From Cyclobacteriaceae bacterium (GTDB taxonomy: Bacteria > Bacteroidota > Bacteroidia > Cytophagales > Cyclobacteriaceae), in the NCBI GenBank assembly GCA_026003355.1, contig BPHC01000012.1:17053-81052 (forward strand): a stretch of 64,000 nt of DNA, written 5' to 3'. The position numbers were made by a program, and so were the translations under genes. The first letter of the stretch is position 1; each line of letters opens with the position of its first letter. This document shows positions 18,161 through 27,225 of this stretch, one piece after another. Below the pieces are notes generated by a model, which saw only the letters and a list, made by a program, of their open reading frames with translations, searched no databases and was not told the origin of the DNA.

Positions 18161-20606
18161 ATGCATCGTTTGTTTTGCCTGTGCCTGATACTTGCTTACC
18201 TGGCAGCCTGTACCGGCAACCAACAGCCTGCAATTGAGTTATACCTTACAGGCCTGGATAAGCCCGTGGAAATTTACCGCGACTCCAACGGTGTTAATCA
18301 CATTTACGCCCAGAACGAGCATGACCTGTTCTTTGCCCAGGGCTATGCGGCTGCCCGCGACAGGCTCTTTCAGCTGGAGTTGTGGCGCAGGCAGGCCACC
18401 GGCACCGTAGCCGAATGGCTGGGCAAGCGCGAGCTTAAACGCGATATAGGTGCACGGTTGTTTAAGTTTCGGGGTAACCTTAAGGATGAGCTTAATCACT
18501 ACCATCCCCGGGGCGAAGCGATTATCCGGGCCTTTGTTGATGGTATAAACACCCGGATAGATGAGGTATTGCAAAACCCGCAATTGCTTCCGCCCGAATT
18601 CCGCTGGCTTAACACCCTGCCCGGCAAATGGACACCCGAAGTAGTGGTTTCGCGCCACCAGGGCCTGGTGGGTAATCTTACCGAAGAGTTAACACTTGCT
18701 CGCGCAGTAGCCCTGCTGGGTTCCGAAAAAGTAAAAGACCTCATTCCGCTTGAGCCCGGAAATCCCACAGCTTGAACCCGATGCCGCCATTAACCTGAAC
18801 GCCCTGTTTGCCCCGGTAATTGAACTGTACGAAGCCTACCGTAAGCCCCTTATCTTTCCTGCCCGAAGATGTTGCCGGAATCCTTGGCGGGCAACCCGCT
18901 CCGCCGCGACTGATAACAGGCCATACGGCCTTTGCCGAACTTGCTAACGCGATATTCGACACCTGTACAGTGCCGGCATAGGCAGCAACAACTGGGTGTT
19001 ATCGGGCAGCAGATCGGTTACCGGCATGCCGCTGCTGGCCAACGACCCACACCGTGCTATTGCCATGCCCTCATTGCGATATATGGTGCACCTTTCAGCA
19101 CCGGGCTGGCATGTGGCCGGAGGAGGCGAGCCGGCCATTCCGGGAGTGTCCATAGGGCACAACGACTATGGAGCCTGGGGCCTTACGGTCTTCAGCATTG
19201 ATTCGGAAGATTTGATGGTTTATGAGCTTAATCCGGAAAACCACAACCAATACCGTTATCAAAACCAGTGGGAAGATATGCGGCTTATTTACGATACCAT
19301 TAAGATTAAGCACATGCCCGATACCGTTGTGCTGCACCGGTACACCCGGCATGGTCCGGTAACTTTTACAGACGCCAAAAACCACCGCGCCTACGCTGTA
19401 AGATGCGCCTGGCTGGAAAAAGGCTGTGCTCCGTATCTGGCCAGCCTTCGGATGAATACAGCCACTTCCTGGGAAGAGTTTCGCGATGCCTGTTCGTACA
19501 GCTACCTGCCCGGTGAAAACATGATATGGGCCGACCGCAACGGAACCATTGGCTGGCAGGTAGTGGGTATTGCACCCATAAGAAAAAACTGGGATGGCCT
19601 GCTGCCCGTACCAGGCGACGGACGATATGAATGGGAAGGCTACCTGCCGGTTAAGCAACTGCCCAACATTGTTAATCCGCCACATGGGTTTTGGGTTACA
19701 GCCAACGAAAACCTGGTAACCGCCGATTATCCGCATCTCTATGCCGTAGGCCGGCAGTGGGCCGACAGCAGCCGCGGCAACCGTATTCGCGAAGTGTTGC
19801 ACAGCAAACCGAAATTTACCGTGGCTGATATGATGGCCTTGCAAACCGACTACACTTCGCTTCCGGCAAAAAACCTTACGGCCTTACTTAAAAATCTTAA
19901 ACACAACCACCCTGTTACCGAAAAGGCAAGAAAAATGCTTGTTGAATGGAACGGCCACTTAGGCCCCCATTCAGTTGAAGCCGGTATTTATATGATGTGG
20001 GAGCGTACCCTGACGGAGCGAGCTCACCGCATTTTTGTACCCCCCGCTGCACAAGGGGTAATCCGCAGCATACCGGTTAGAAAAGTTATTGAATGGATTA
20101 AAGCCAACCGAAAGGAATTGGGCAACCGCGACACTTTTTTAATGGGCACCCTGCACGAAGCCTGCCGGCGCATGCAGAAGAAATTCGGGCCCGACATGAA
20201 CCAATGGCAGTACGGACAGGAAAATTACCACCATGTTTTAATCAGACATCCGCTTTATGCAGCCGTTAACGATTCGCTTCGTGCCACTTTACAGTGCGGG
20301 CCGGCACCACGCGGCGGCTCGGGAACAACGCCCGGTGTTACCGGCAATGCCGACAACCAAACCCACGGCGCCACCTTTCGCATCGTGGCCGATGTGGCCG
20401 ACTGGGACAACTGCTGGTTTACCAATGCGCCAGGACAAAGCGGTGACCCGCAAAGTAACTATTTCAAAAACCTGTTCATCCCATGGGCCACCGACCATTA
20501 TTTTCGCATGTACTTTAGCAAGAATAACATAGTGCAGCGCGCAGCGGAAAAGAAACGCCTTGTTCCCGCTGAAAAACGGCTCATTCAAAATTCTCAAACC
20601 AACTGA
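18161..20606 (+). pseudogene. Penicillin acylase family N-terminal nucleophile hydrolase, frame broken three times
   Basis: The parts add up to a full penicillin acylase of about 810 residues, but the frame shifts three times within 200 bp. Frame one (18161-18775) has a lipoprotein signal (LAACTG) and the alpha-chain motif GVNHIYAQNEHDLFFAQGYAAARDRLFQ. Reading continues as QLEPDAAINLNALFAPVIELYEAYR in the next frame if one C of the CCC at 18764-18766 is removed, then as SFLPEDVAGILGG if one C of CCCC at 18846-18849 is removed, then as HLYSAGIGSNNWVLSG if one C is added near 18960. The catalytic N-terminal Ser of the beta chain is in GSNNW, intact. The remaining ORF from 18996 to 20606 is uninterrupted. 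Either real decay or homopolymer sequencing error; the clean ORFs on both sides favour error. Confidence 0.85.
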
Positions 20607-21508
20607 AAGTTTTGTTAATGATATGATTCTTTTCTTTATTAAGATAACTTAAAAATGCCCTGGCTACAGGTGAATGCTTTTTGCCTTTAAGCCATATAAG
20701 TTGCCACGTGGTTTTTACAGGCAAACCCTTAACGGGAATAATCTGCAGCTGTTTGTTCAGTAATTCATTACGCAAGCCTATTAGGGGCATAATGGAATAA
20801 CCCAGGCCTGCATGATACGGCTTGTTTTACTGCTTCGTTTGAGGTGAGCTCCATTTTGCGGATAACCGTTATGTTTAGTTTGCGTAAAAATTTTTCCATT
20901 ATTTCGCGCGTGCCCGATCCCTGCTCGCGGAAAATAAGTGGCAACTCGCTCAATAGCTTCTCGCCATACAGGTTTTTAGAAAACTGCCTTTGCGTATTGC
21001 CCACTAAAAAAAGTTTGTTCGGTAATAAAGGCAAGTGTTCTGTTTTTAAAGTAACCGGCAACAGCGAAACCAGCGAAAAGTCAACCTCATTATCCTCCAG
21101 GCTTTTTAGCACCTGGCTTTTATTGGTAACATCAATTACCAGGTCCACACCAGGATGTTTATGTACAAATCCGGCAACAAAGTGCGGTATAACATACTTA
21201 CCCGTAGATACTACCGAAATTTTAAGCTTTCCGAACAGTTGTCCTTTATGGGTATGTAGTTTCTTCCGTAAGCTTTGCACTTCTTCCAGGATATTTCTGG
21301 CTGAAGCAGCTACTTCTTTTCCAAAATCGGTTACAAAAATTTTTCGACCTACCAACTCTATCAGCGGTACATCGAACTGCTCCTGAAAATTACGGAGCTG
21401 AATAGAAACTGCCGGCTGCGTTAAATGCAATTCTTCAGCTGCTTTGGTAACACTTCCGGTCTCGGTTACCTTCAGAAAAATGTGGAGTTGATGCAAGGTA
21501 TAGTTCAT
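20581..21508 (-). pseudogene. LysR family transcriptional regulator, single frameshift near C-terminus
   Basis: The first 240 residues are a normal LysR protein: winged helix-turn-helix at the N-terminus (LHIFLKVTETGSVTKAAEELHLTQPAVSIQLR) and the substrate-binding domain from about residue 90. The frame ends early after AVKQAVSCR; skipping one base at 20812 restores the expected LysR ending AVKQAVSAGLGYSIMPL and continues in frame through 20581 (IPVKGLPVKTTWQLIWLKGKKHSP). So a one-base insertion separates the two parts. The intact gene would be about 308 residues. It is divergent from icd with an 80-bp gap, the usual place for a LysR regulator of the neighbouring operon, and its end overlaps the convergent penicillin acylase by 26 bp. 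Confidence 0.87.
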
Positions 21509-21522
21509 AAATTACGTTTATG
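21506..21522. promoter_or_regulatory. Candidate LysR-type box
   Basis: A perfect inverted repeat, CATAAA-N5-TTTATG, which contains T-N11-A (T at 21508, A at 21520), the core of LysR-type operators. It overlaps the LysR start codon and lies about 70 bp upstream of icd, a position suited to autorepression and control of the divergent operon. AT-rich palindromes occur by chance, so this is a candidate only. Confidence 0.4.
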
Positions 21523-21566
21523 TTTTTCATTTTAAAGTTAAATAAAAATATATATCTATCCAATCG

Positions 21567-21574
21567 TAGTTTTG
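21567..21574 (+). promoter_or_regulatory. Possible Bacteroidetes -7 promoter element for icd
   Basis: TAGTTTTG fits the Bacteroidetes -7 consensus TAnnTTTG and lies 15 bp before the icd ATG at 21589. A good -33 TTG is not present at the expected spacing, so the call is weak. Confidence 0.35.
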
Positions 21575-21588
21575 CATGACAATTGCAT

Positions 21589-23025
21589 ATGACACGCATA
21601 ACGATAGCCAAAGGCGATGGAATAGGTCCGGAAATTATGGACGCCACCCTGCGCATAATTCTGGAAGCAGGTGCTCAGCTGGAGATTGATGAAATTGAAG
21701 TGGGCGAAAAAGTTTACCTTTCTGGTAATGCGTCAGGCATTGCTCCCGAATCGTGGGACATCATCAGGCGCAACAAAATCTTTCTAAAGGCGCCCATTAC
21801 AACACCCCAAGGTGGTGGTTACAAAAGTTTAAATGTATCAACCCGTAAGTTTCTGGGGCTTTACGCAAATATAAGGCCTTGCCGAAGCTACCATCCTTTC
21901 ATTGCTACCAAGCATCCGGTTATGGATGTGGTAATTGTAAGAGAAAACGAAGAAGATCTGTATGCCGGCATTGAGCACCAGCAAACAGACGAAGTGGTAC
22001 AATGCCTGAAGTTGATAAGCCGACCGGGTTGTGAAAAAATTATCCGTTATGCCTTTGAATTTGCCCGACAGCAGGGCAGAAAAAAGGTTACCTGCTTTAC
22101 CAAAGACAACATCATGAAACAAACCGATGGCTTGTTTCATCAGGTTTTTGAAGAAATTGCGAAAGAATATCCGGATATAGAAAATGAACATTGGATTGTT
22201 GACATAGGAGCTGCCAAACTGGCTGACACCCCTGAAGCTTTTGATGTATTGGTAATGCCCAACTTATATGGGGATGTACTTTCTGATGTAGCCGCACAAA
22301 TTTCCGGTTCGGTGGGACTTGCCGGCTCTGCAAACATTGGCGAAACATGCGCCATGTTTGAAGCAATACATGGATCGGCTCCACGCCGCGCCGGACAAAA
22401 CCTGGCTAACCCCTCGGGATTGCTGCAGGCCGCCATTATGATGCTGAACCACGTTGGACAAACCCAGGTAGCTGAAAGGGTGCAGAACGCCTGGCTTACA
22501 ACTATTGAAAACGGCATACATACCTATGATATCTACAAAGAAGGTGTAAGCCGTAAAAAAGTAGGAACCAAAGAATTTGCCGATGCCGTAATAAACAACC
22601 TGGGCAAAATGCCCCAAACGCTGAAAGCGGTATCATACCATGGTAAAGGCGCACTAAACTTACCCCGCTATACCCGAAAAAGCCCGACACCTAAAGCCCT
22701 GGTCGGGGTGGATCTTTTCGTACACTGGCGCGGAACAAACCCCGAAGAGCTGTCAAACCTGTTAAAAGCCCTTGAATCAGAAAAAGCCAAACTAAAACTC
22801 ATTACCAACCGGGGCATCAAGGTTTACCCTGATGGATTTCCGGAAACGTTCTGTACCGATCATTGGCGGTGCCGGTTTATGCCGCCATCGGAAAACGGAT
22901 TTGATGCGGACGAGATTATTCAGTTGCTTTTGCGCGCACGCAGGGCAAAAATTGAAGTAATTAAAACCGAAAACTTGTATGTGTTTAATGGAAAGCCGGC
23001 CTTTTCGGCTGCTCAGGGACAATAA
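21589..23025 (+). CDS. icd: NADP-dependent isocitrate dehydrogenase, long Thermus-type
   Basis: 478 residues from the ATG at 21589 (MTRITIAKGDGIGPEIM); a TTG two codons upstream is less likely. The isocitrate/isopropylmalate dehydrogenase fold spans about 1-335, with substrate and phosphate contacts in STRKFLGLYANIRPCRS, VIVRENEEDLYAGIEH, and the metal-binding NLYGDVLSDVAAQISG. The cofactor loop is HGSAPRRAGQNLANPSG. A C-terminal extension of about 140 residues (from VGVDLFVHW) is characteristic of the Thermus-type enzymes. It oxidatively decarboxylates isocitrate to 2-oxoglutarate. It heads an operon with small membrane, unknown, DUF6671-like and SbtA-like genes. Confidence 0.93.
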   Translation: MTRITIAKGDGIGPEIMDATLRIILEAGAQLEIDEIEVGEKVYLSGNASGIAPESWDIIRRNKIFLKAPITTPQGGGYKSLNVSTRKFLGLYANIRPCRSYHPFIATKHPVMDVVIVRENEEDLYAGIEHQQTDEVVQCLKLISRPGCEKIIRYAFEFARQQGRKKVTCFTKDNIMKQTDGLFHQVFEEIAKEYPDIENEHWIVDIGAAKLADTPEAFDVLVMPNLYGDVLSDVAAQISGSVGLAGSANIGETCAMFEAIHGSAPRRAGQNLANPSGLLQAAIMMLNHVGQTQVAERVQNAWLTTIENGIHTYDIYKEGVSRKKVGTKEFADAVINNLGKMPQTLKAVSYHGKGALNLPRYTRKSPTPKALVGVDLFVHWRGTNPEELSNLLKALESEKAKLKLITNRGIKVYPDGFPETFCTDHWRCRFMPPSENGFDADEIIQLLLRARRAKIEVIKTENLYVFNGKPAFSAAQGQ

Positions 23026-23036
23026 TTAACTGCCTT

Positions 23037-23189
23037 ATGCTGAAATCAACTCTGCTCCCCGCCTTGCTGGTGGTTCTGTTAGGATGTATGCTGTGTTCTT
23101 CCAGCCCCATTGTTTCCAATCTGGCCACCGGCCTTACTATTGTCTTCGCCCTGCTTATCATCCGAAATCAAACCGAATCCAAATCATGA
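23037..23189 (+). CDS. Small membrane protein (50 aa)
   Basis: A short ORF of 50 codons with two hydrophobic segments: LLPALLVVLLGCMLC with a Cys that could be a lipobox, and SNLATGLTIVFALLII. It begins 12 bp after icd and its stop overlaps the ATG of the next gene (ATGA at 23186-23189), a coupling pattern that supports it being translated. I recognise no family. Confidence 0.55.
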   Translation: MLKSTLLPALLVVLLGCMLCSSSPIVSNLATGLTIVFALLIIRNQTESKS

Positions 23190-23488
23190 AAACCAAAACC
23201 AATCAGCAAATTACCCGTATCAATCTCGTTGACGGCCTGTTCACCTACGAAGAGGCAAAAGACCTTGTGCTTTCTTTAATTCAATCCAAAATTCACTTTC
23301 ATGAATTAAATAATTTCAGCTCCATTGAACAGCTTGGGCAGCCCGATGCCATTGCAAAACACCGCATTCCTGAATTGCTTGCCGAGCGGGAAAAAGTTTT
23401 GCGCATTATGCAGGAAGCTGCGCGCAAACGCTGCGTGGTAAAAATAGCTTCATCCGTTTCCATTGAACTGATTGATGAAGGGCGATAA
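23186..23488 (+). CDS. Unrecognised small cytosolic protein
   Basis: 100 residues from the ATG at 23186, which overlaps the previous stop; the frame is open further upstream but that part is the shadow of the membrane peptide. Largely helical and charged (TYEEAKDLVLSLIQSKIHFHELNN, LLAEREKVLRIMQEAARKR). No motif recognised. Its last 14 bases overlap the next gene, so it belongs to the icd operon. Confidence 0.7.
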   Translation: MKTKTNQQITRINLVDGLFTYEEAKDLVLSLIQSKIHFHELNNFSSIEQLGQPDAIAKHRIPELLAEREKVLRIMQEAARKRCVVKIASSVSIELIDEGR

Positions 23489-24323
23489 CCCCTTTTCAGG
23501 TAAAAGAATCTGGATAGTAACCCAACACCACAAAGAAAAAGCTATTGCACCGGTATTAAACCGCATGTTGGGGGCCGACTGCCAAGCGTTAGATGGCATC
23601 AACACCGATTTGTTCGGCACTTTTACCGGTGAGATACCCCGCACCGGCACGGCTGTGGATGCGCTTCGTTTAAAATGCAGGGCCGGTTTACAGTTAACCG
23701 GCAGGAAAGAACCGGTACTGGCCAGCGAAGGCTCTTTCGGACCTCACCCCTCACTGCCGTTTGTGCCCTTCAACGAAGAGTGGCTTATGCTGATGGCGCC
23801 CGACACCTTACAGGAGTGGCTGGTTTGTTACCGCACCACTCATACTAACTTTGCGGGCACCAGGGTAGTATCATGGCCGGAGCTTAAAGACTTTGCCCTG
23901 CAGGCAGGATTTCCGCACCATGCGCTCATACTGCGCGCCCCCGAGCCGGCCGCTTTTATTAAAGGGCTGCGTTCATGGGCCTTGCTGAAATATCATTTCA
24001 ATAAGTTACGGGCATTGCACCCAGCGGTTGGCGCTGAAACCGACATGAGAGCGATGTTTAATCCCACCCGACTGGAGGCCATTCACCGGGCGGCCCGTAA
24101 GCTGGCCCTTTTACTACTGCGCCGCTGCCCGGCGTGCCAAGCCTATGGCTTTGCCGAAACCGATATAGTGCCCGGCCTGCCCTGCAACTGGTGTGGTGCG
24201 CCTACCCGGCTTGCCAAAGCGCGGGTGTTGTGTTGTGCAGCGTGCGGCTATGCCGAAGAACGACCCATAATGCATGGAGCACACCGGGCCGATGCCGCTT
24301 ATTGTGACTACTGTAATCCCTGA
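23475..24323 (+). CDS. DUF6671-like protein with C-terminal zinc-ribbon cysteines
   Basis: 282 residues from the ATG at 23475. The N-terminal half (about 1-150) reads like an alpha/beta domain: IWIVTQHHKEKAIAPVLNRMLG, and a conserved LASEGSFGPHP motif. The C-terminal 60 residues hold four Cys pairs, CPAC, CNWC, CCAACGY and CDYC, looking like one or two zinc ribbons. This layout matches the DUF6671 family, function unknown. It overlaps the gene before and lies 3 bp before the SbtA-like gene. Confidence 0.75.
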   Translation: MKGDNPFSGKRIWIVTQHHKEKAIAPVLNRMLGADCQALDGINTDLFGTFTGEIPRTGTAVDALRLKCRAGLQLTGRKEPVLASEGSFGPHPSLPFVPFNEEWLMLMAPDTLQEWLVCYRTTHTNFAGTRVVSWPELKDFALQAGFPHHALILRAPEPAAFIKGLRSWALLKYHFNKLRALHPAVGAETDMRAMFNPTRLEAIHRAARKLALLLLRRCPACQAYGFAETDIVPGLPCNWCGAPTRLAKARVLCCAACGYAEERPIMHGAHRADAAYCDYCNP

Positions 24324-24326
24324 TCT

Positions 24327-25289
24327 ATGAGCCCCACGTTACTGATTGAAAATCTTACCAATCCGGCCTTGTTGTTTTTTATGCTGGGTATTTTGGCGGT
24401 AATCTTAAAAAGCGACCTGGAAATACCTCATAACTCTTCAAAGTTCATATCGCTGTATTTATTGTTTTCAATAGGATTTCGCGGCGGGCAGGAGCTGGCT
24501 CATGAAACGCCCAGTACAGAGATGTTTATTTCACTGCTTTTTGGCATGCTGTTATCGTTATTGATTCCGGTGTATACTTTCTTTATTTTAAGAAAGCGCT
24601 TTTCTGTTTACGATGCCGGCGCCATAGCGGCATCGTATGGTTCGATTAGTGCCGTAACATTCATAACGGCTACAGCCTATCTGGAAACCCACCATGAACA
24701 TTTACACGGTCACATGGTTGCTGTTATGGCCCTGATGGAAGCACCAGCCATTGTAAGCGGACTTATTTTGATAAATGCATTTGCACCGGCATCGCAATTT
24801 CAGCGTATCCGGAAACGAGATGCCCTGAAACACGCCTTAACCAACGGCAGTGTTATGTTGATTCTGGGCAGTTTAATAATTGGTGTCCTGGCCAGTGCAG
24901 AACAGGCCCAGGGCATTAAACCGTTTACTACCGATTTGTTCAAGGGCTTTCTGGCTATTTTTTTACTCGATATGGGGATAGAAAGCGGCCGAAAACTGCG
25001 CAACTTCTTTCAGTACGGCTGGTTTCCGGTTGTTTTTGCCTTACTTATACCGCTTTTCAACGGCACGGGGGCTACTTTGCTTAGCAGCATGTTTACGGAC
25101 GATGTATCCAACCGTTTTATGTTTGGCGTACTGGCTGCCAGTGCTTCGTACATTGCCGTACCGGCTGCCATCAAGGTAAGTGTACCGCAGGCCAACCCGG
25201 GTATTTTTTTGCCAATGGCCCTGGCCATTACTTTTCCGTTAAATATTACGCTGGGATTTCCGCTTTATGCGCATCTGGCCGGCATGTAA
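24327..25289 (+). CDS. sbtA: Sodium-dependent bicarbonate permease, SbtA family
   Basis: 320 residues with about ten hydrophobic segments in two halves. Family motifs are visible: NPALLFFMLGILAVILKSDLEIP at the start, SIGFRGGQEL near residue 50, and AASYGSISAVTF around residue 95, the latter being the conserved half-helix that binds bicarbonate in SbtA. No sbtB-like PII gene is adjacent. It ends the icd operon, which links a bicarbonate importer with an enzyme that releases CO2 and makes 2-oxoglutarate. Confidence 0.86.
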   Translation: MSPTLLIENLTNPALLFFMLGILAVILKSDLEIPHNSSKFISLYLLFSIGFRGGQELAHETPSTEMFISLLFGMLLSLLIPVYTFFILRKRFSVYDAGAIAASYGSISAVTFITATAYLETHHEHLHGHMVAVMALMEAPAIVSGLILINAFAPASQFQRIRKRDALKHALTNGSVMLILGSLIIGVLASAEQAQGIKPFTTDLFKGFLAIFLLDMGIESGRKLRNFFQYGWFPVVFALLIPLFNGTGATLLSSMFTDDVSNRFMFGVLAASASYIAVPAAIKVSVPQANPGIFLPMALAITFPLNITLGFPLYAHLAGM

Positions 25290-25365
25290 TTCTTTTGGCC
25301 GCACCGTGCTTTAAGTGTTTCAGCTCACGCTGCCAGAAAGCAAAACATTACTACCCTGTTCATGT

Positions 25366-26826
25366 TTATTTTCGGTAATCCAAAGGTGGCTTCCGGTCGC
25401 CAATCAGCGCCTGGTATTTAAAATCCGGGCCAAGGCGCCTGCGGTAATCCTCCCGCGCCTGTTGTAAATAGGCCGGGTCGTTGAACAGGTCAAGAGCCGT
25501 AAGGGCCAGGGTTTTGGCGGCCACCAACATCCCTTTAACTCCGATGTCAGTTCCACCGCAGGCCACGGCCTGCCAGCTATGTGCCGGAACGCCGGGTATC
25601 CACGTGGCGGTTACCAGTCCCGCGGTTGGTACCACGTAACTAATGTCGCCTACATCGGTCGAGCCTCCGCTGCCCTGTGCTGCAGGGTTAAAGCTATCTA
25701 TTTTTGCGGCCGTGGCAATTTCTGGACTATTACCGATAAGGGTTTGTTGAATTTTTTTTCCGAACTCCACCTCTTCCGGGGTGTAGTGCACGCCTCCTAC
25801 CTGTACCAGATTGGCATACATAAGCCGGGCCAGTGGTTCGTTGGGCAGAAGGTCGTACACTCCGTTAATGATTTCAAATTCCATACGCGTTTCGGTTCCC
25901 AGGGCAGCGCCTTCGGCTACTTTTTTAATTCGCTCAAATATACCGGCCAGTACATCGCGTTTCGGATGACGGGCGTAGTAATACACCTCGGCATAATCGG
26001 GAACTACATTGGGAGCTTTACCTCCATCGGTTATAACATAATGTATGCGGGTATCGGACGGAATATGCTCGCGCATAAGGTTTACCATGTAATTCATGGC
26101 CTCTACGGCATCCAGTGCCGAGCGGCCCCGCTCGGGTGCGCCAGCAGCATGGGCCGACAAGCCATAAAAACGAAACTTGGCCGAAATATTGGCCAGCGAA
26201 CCGGAAGGGTTGGCGGCATTGCGGCTGCCCGGGTGCCAGTGCAGCACAGCATCTACATCGTTAAAAAGACCTTCACGCACCATGTACACCTTACCACCCC
26301 CGCCTTCTTCGGCAGGGGTGCCAAATATTTTAACCGTGCCCTTGAGTCCGTTTTTTTCCATTTGCTCTTTCAACGCAATAGCCGCAGCTACCGAGGCTGT
26401 GCCAAAAAGGTGATGCCCGCAGGCATGGCCGGCATCAAGTCCGGGCATGGGCCTCTTTTCCGGAACAGCCTGTTGCGATAAACCGGGCAGGGCATCGAAC
26501 TCAGCCAATATGCCTATTACCGGTTTACCGCTGCCAGCCGTGGCTACAAAGGCTGTTGGTATTCCGGCTACACCATTTTGTACGGTAAAACCTGCATTTT
26601 TAAGTGTTTCCTGAAGCAATGCCGAGCTTTTATATTCCTGATAGCCAACTTCGGCAAATTGCCAGATGTTCAGGGCTATATCGCGGTATTGATTATACCG
26701 CAAATCGACCGATGAAATAATTTCTTTCTTTGCTGCTGCTATTTTTTTTGCTGGCAAAACAGCCTGCGCTGCACAAAACTGTGCAGCTATACTTACGAGC
26801 AAAAGGGTAAAAGATTGAGGCTTCAT
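25366..26826 (-). CDS. Exported M20-family amidohydrolase (AbgB-like)
   Basis: 486 residues with a signal peptide (FTLLLVSIAAQFCAAQA). The M20D metallopeptidase fold is clear: FDALPGLSQQ, then GLDAGHACGHHLFGTASVAAA with metal-binding His/Cys, GTPAEEGGGGKVYMV with the catalytic Glu, and LHWHPGS. A dimerisation domain lies about residues 215-330 (SAKFRFYGLSAHAAGAPERGRSALDAVEAMN). Closest in layout to p-aminobenzoyl-glutamate hydrolase subunit B; substrates are N-acyl or amide-linked amino acids. It stands alone on the minus strand. Confidence 0.88.
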   Translation of the reverse strand: MKPQSFTLLLVSIAAQFCAAQAVLPAKKIAAAKKEIISSVDLRYNQYRDIALNIWQFAEVGYQEYKSSALLQETLKNAGFTVQNGVAGIPTAFVATAGSGKPVIGILAEFDALPGLSQQAVPEKRPMPGLDAGHACGHHLFGTASVAAAIALKEQMEKNGLKGTVKIFGTPAEEGGGGKVYMVREGLFNDVDAVLHWHPGSRNAANPSGSLANISAKFRFYGLSAHAAGAPERGRSALDAVEAMNYMVNLMREHIPSDTRIHYVITDGGKAPNVVPDYAEVYYYARHPKRDVLAGIFERIKKVAEGAALGTETRMEFEIINGVYDLLPNEPLARLMYANLVQVGGVHYTPEEVEFGKKIQQTLIGNSPEIATAAKIDSFNPAAQGSGGSTDVGDISYVVPTAGLVTATWIPGVPAHSWQAVACGGTDIGVKGMLVAAKTLALTALDLFNDPAYLQQAREDYRRRLGPDFKYQALIGDRKPPLDYRK

Positions 26827-26912
26827 AATGTGGTGATAAAAATCATGGATGTGCGTGACTAAAGTTACCGAAAGCCAGCCGGCCCGGGGGTAATTTAGGG
26901 TACTATTTACAT

Positions 26913-27008
26913 ATGAAAACCCGGGCGGTCAAGTGGTTTTTTGTATGCTTAACCTGCCTGGCTGTGGCCTGGTTACTGGCCCTTATTGTGGAAAACTTTA
27001 AACCTTAA
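26913..27008 (+). CDS. Small single-span membrane protein (31 aa)
   Basis: A 31-codon ORF consisting of a basic N-terminus (MKTRAVKW), one hydrophobic helix (FFVCLTCLAVAWLLALIV) and a short polar tail. It ends 5 bp before the DUF2892 gene, as expected for a small first gene of a two-gene unit. Length alone gives limited support. Confidence 0.4.
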   Translation: MKTRAVKWFFVCLTCLAVAWLLALIVENFKP

Positions 27009-27013
27009 CGATT

Positions 27014-27223
27014 ATGAAAAAAAACATGGGTAATGCCGACCGCATCATTCGCACGGTTATCGCCATTATTGTGGCAGCGCTTTACTTTTCCGGAACGGTT
27101 ACCGGCACCATAGGGCTGGTGCTGCTGATTTTGGCCGGTGTGTTTGTGCTTACAAGTTTGGTGAGCTTTTGCCCGTTATATACATTGTTTGGCATCAATA
27201 CCTGCCCGGTGAAAAAAAGCTGA
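27014..27223 (+). CDS. DUF2892 (YgaP-type) membrane protein
   Basis: 69 residues: N-terminal MGNADRIIRTVIAIIVAALYF, a second helix IGLVLLILAGVFVLTSLV and the ending FCPLYTLFGINTCPVKK. This combination defines the DUF2892/YgaP transmembrane family, where the Cys pair lies near the membrane surface. In YgaP the domain is fused to a rhodanese; here it stands alone. Function unclear. Confidence 0.88.
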   Translation: MKKNMGNADRIIRTVIAIIVAALYFSGTVTGTIGLVLLILAGVFVLTSLVSFCPLYTLFGINTCPVKKS

Positions 27224-27225
27224 TA

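Noticed and set aside
16845..20606. Beta-lactam biosynthesis pair (epimerase-like plus penicillin acylase)
   Set aside because: Both are broad families used for other N-acyl compounds; no NRPS or isopenicillin synthase gene is present.
25579..26481. 300-codon open frame opposite the M20 amidohydrolase
   Set aside because: Antisense shadow; the minus-strand frame carries all M20 motifs.
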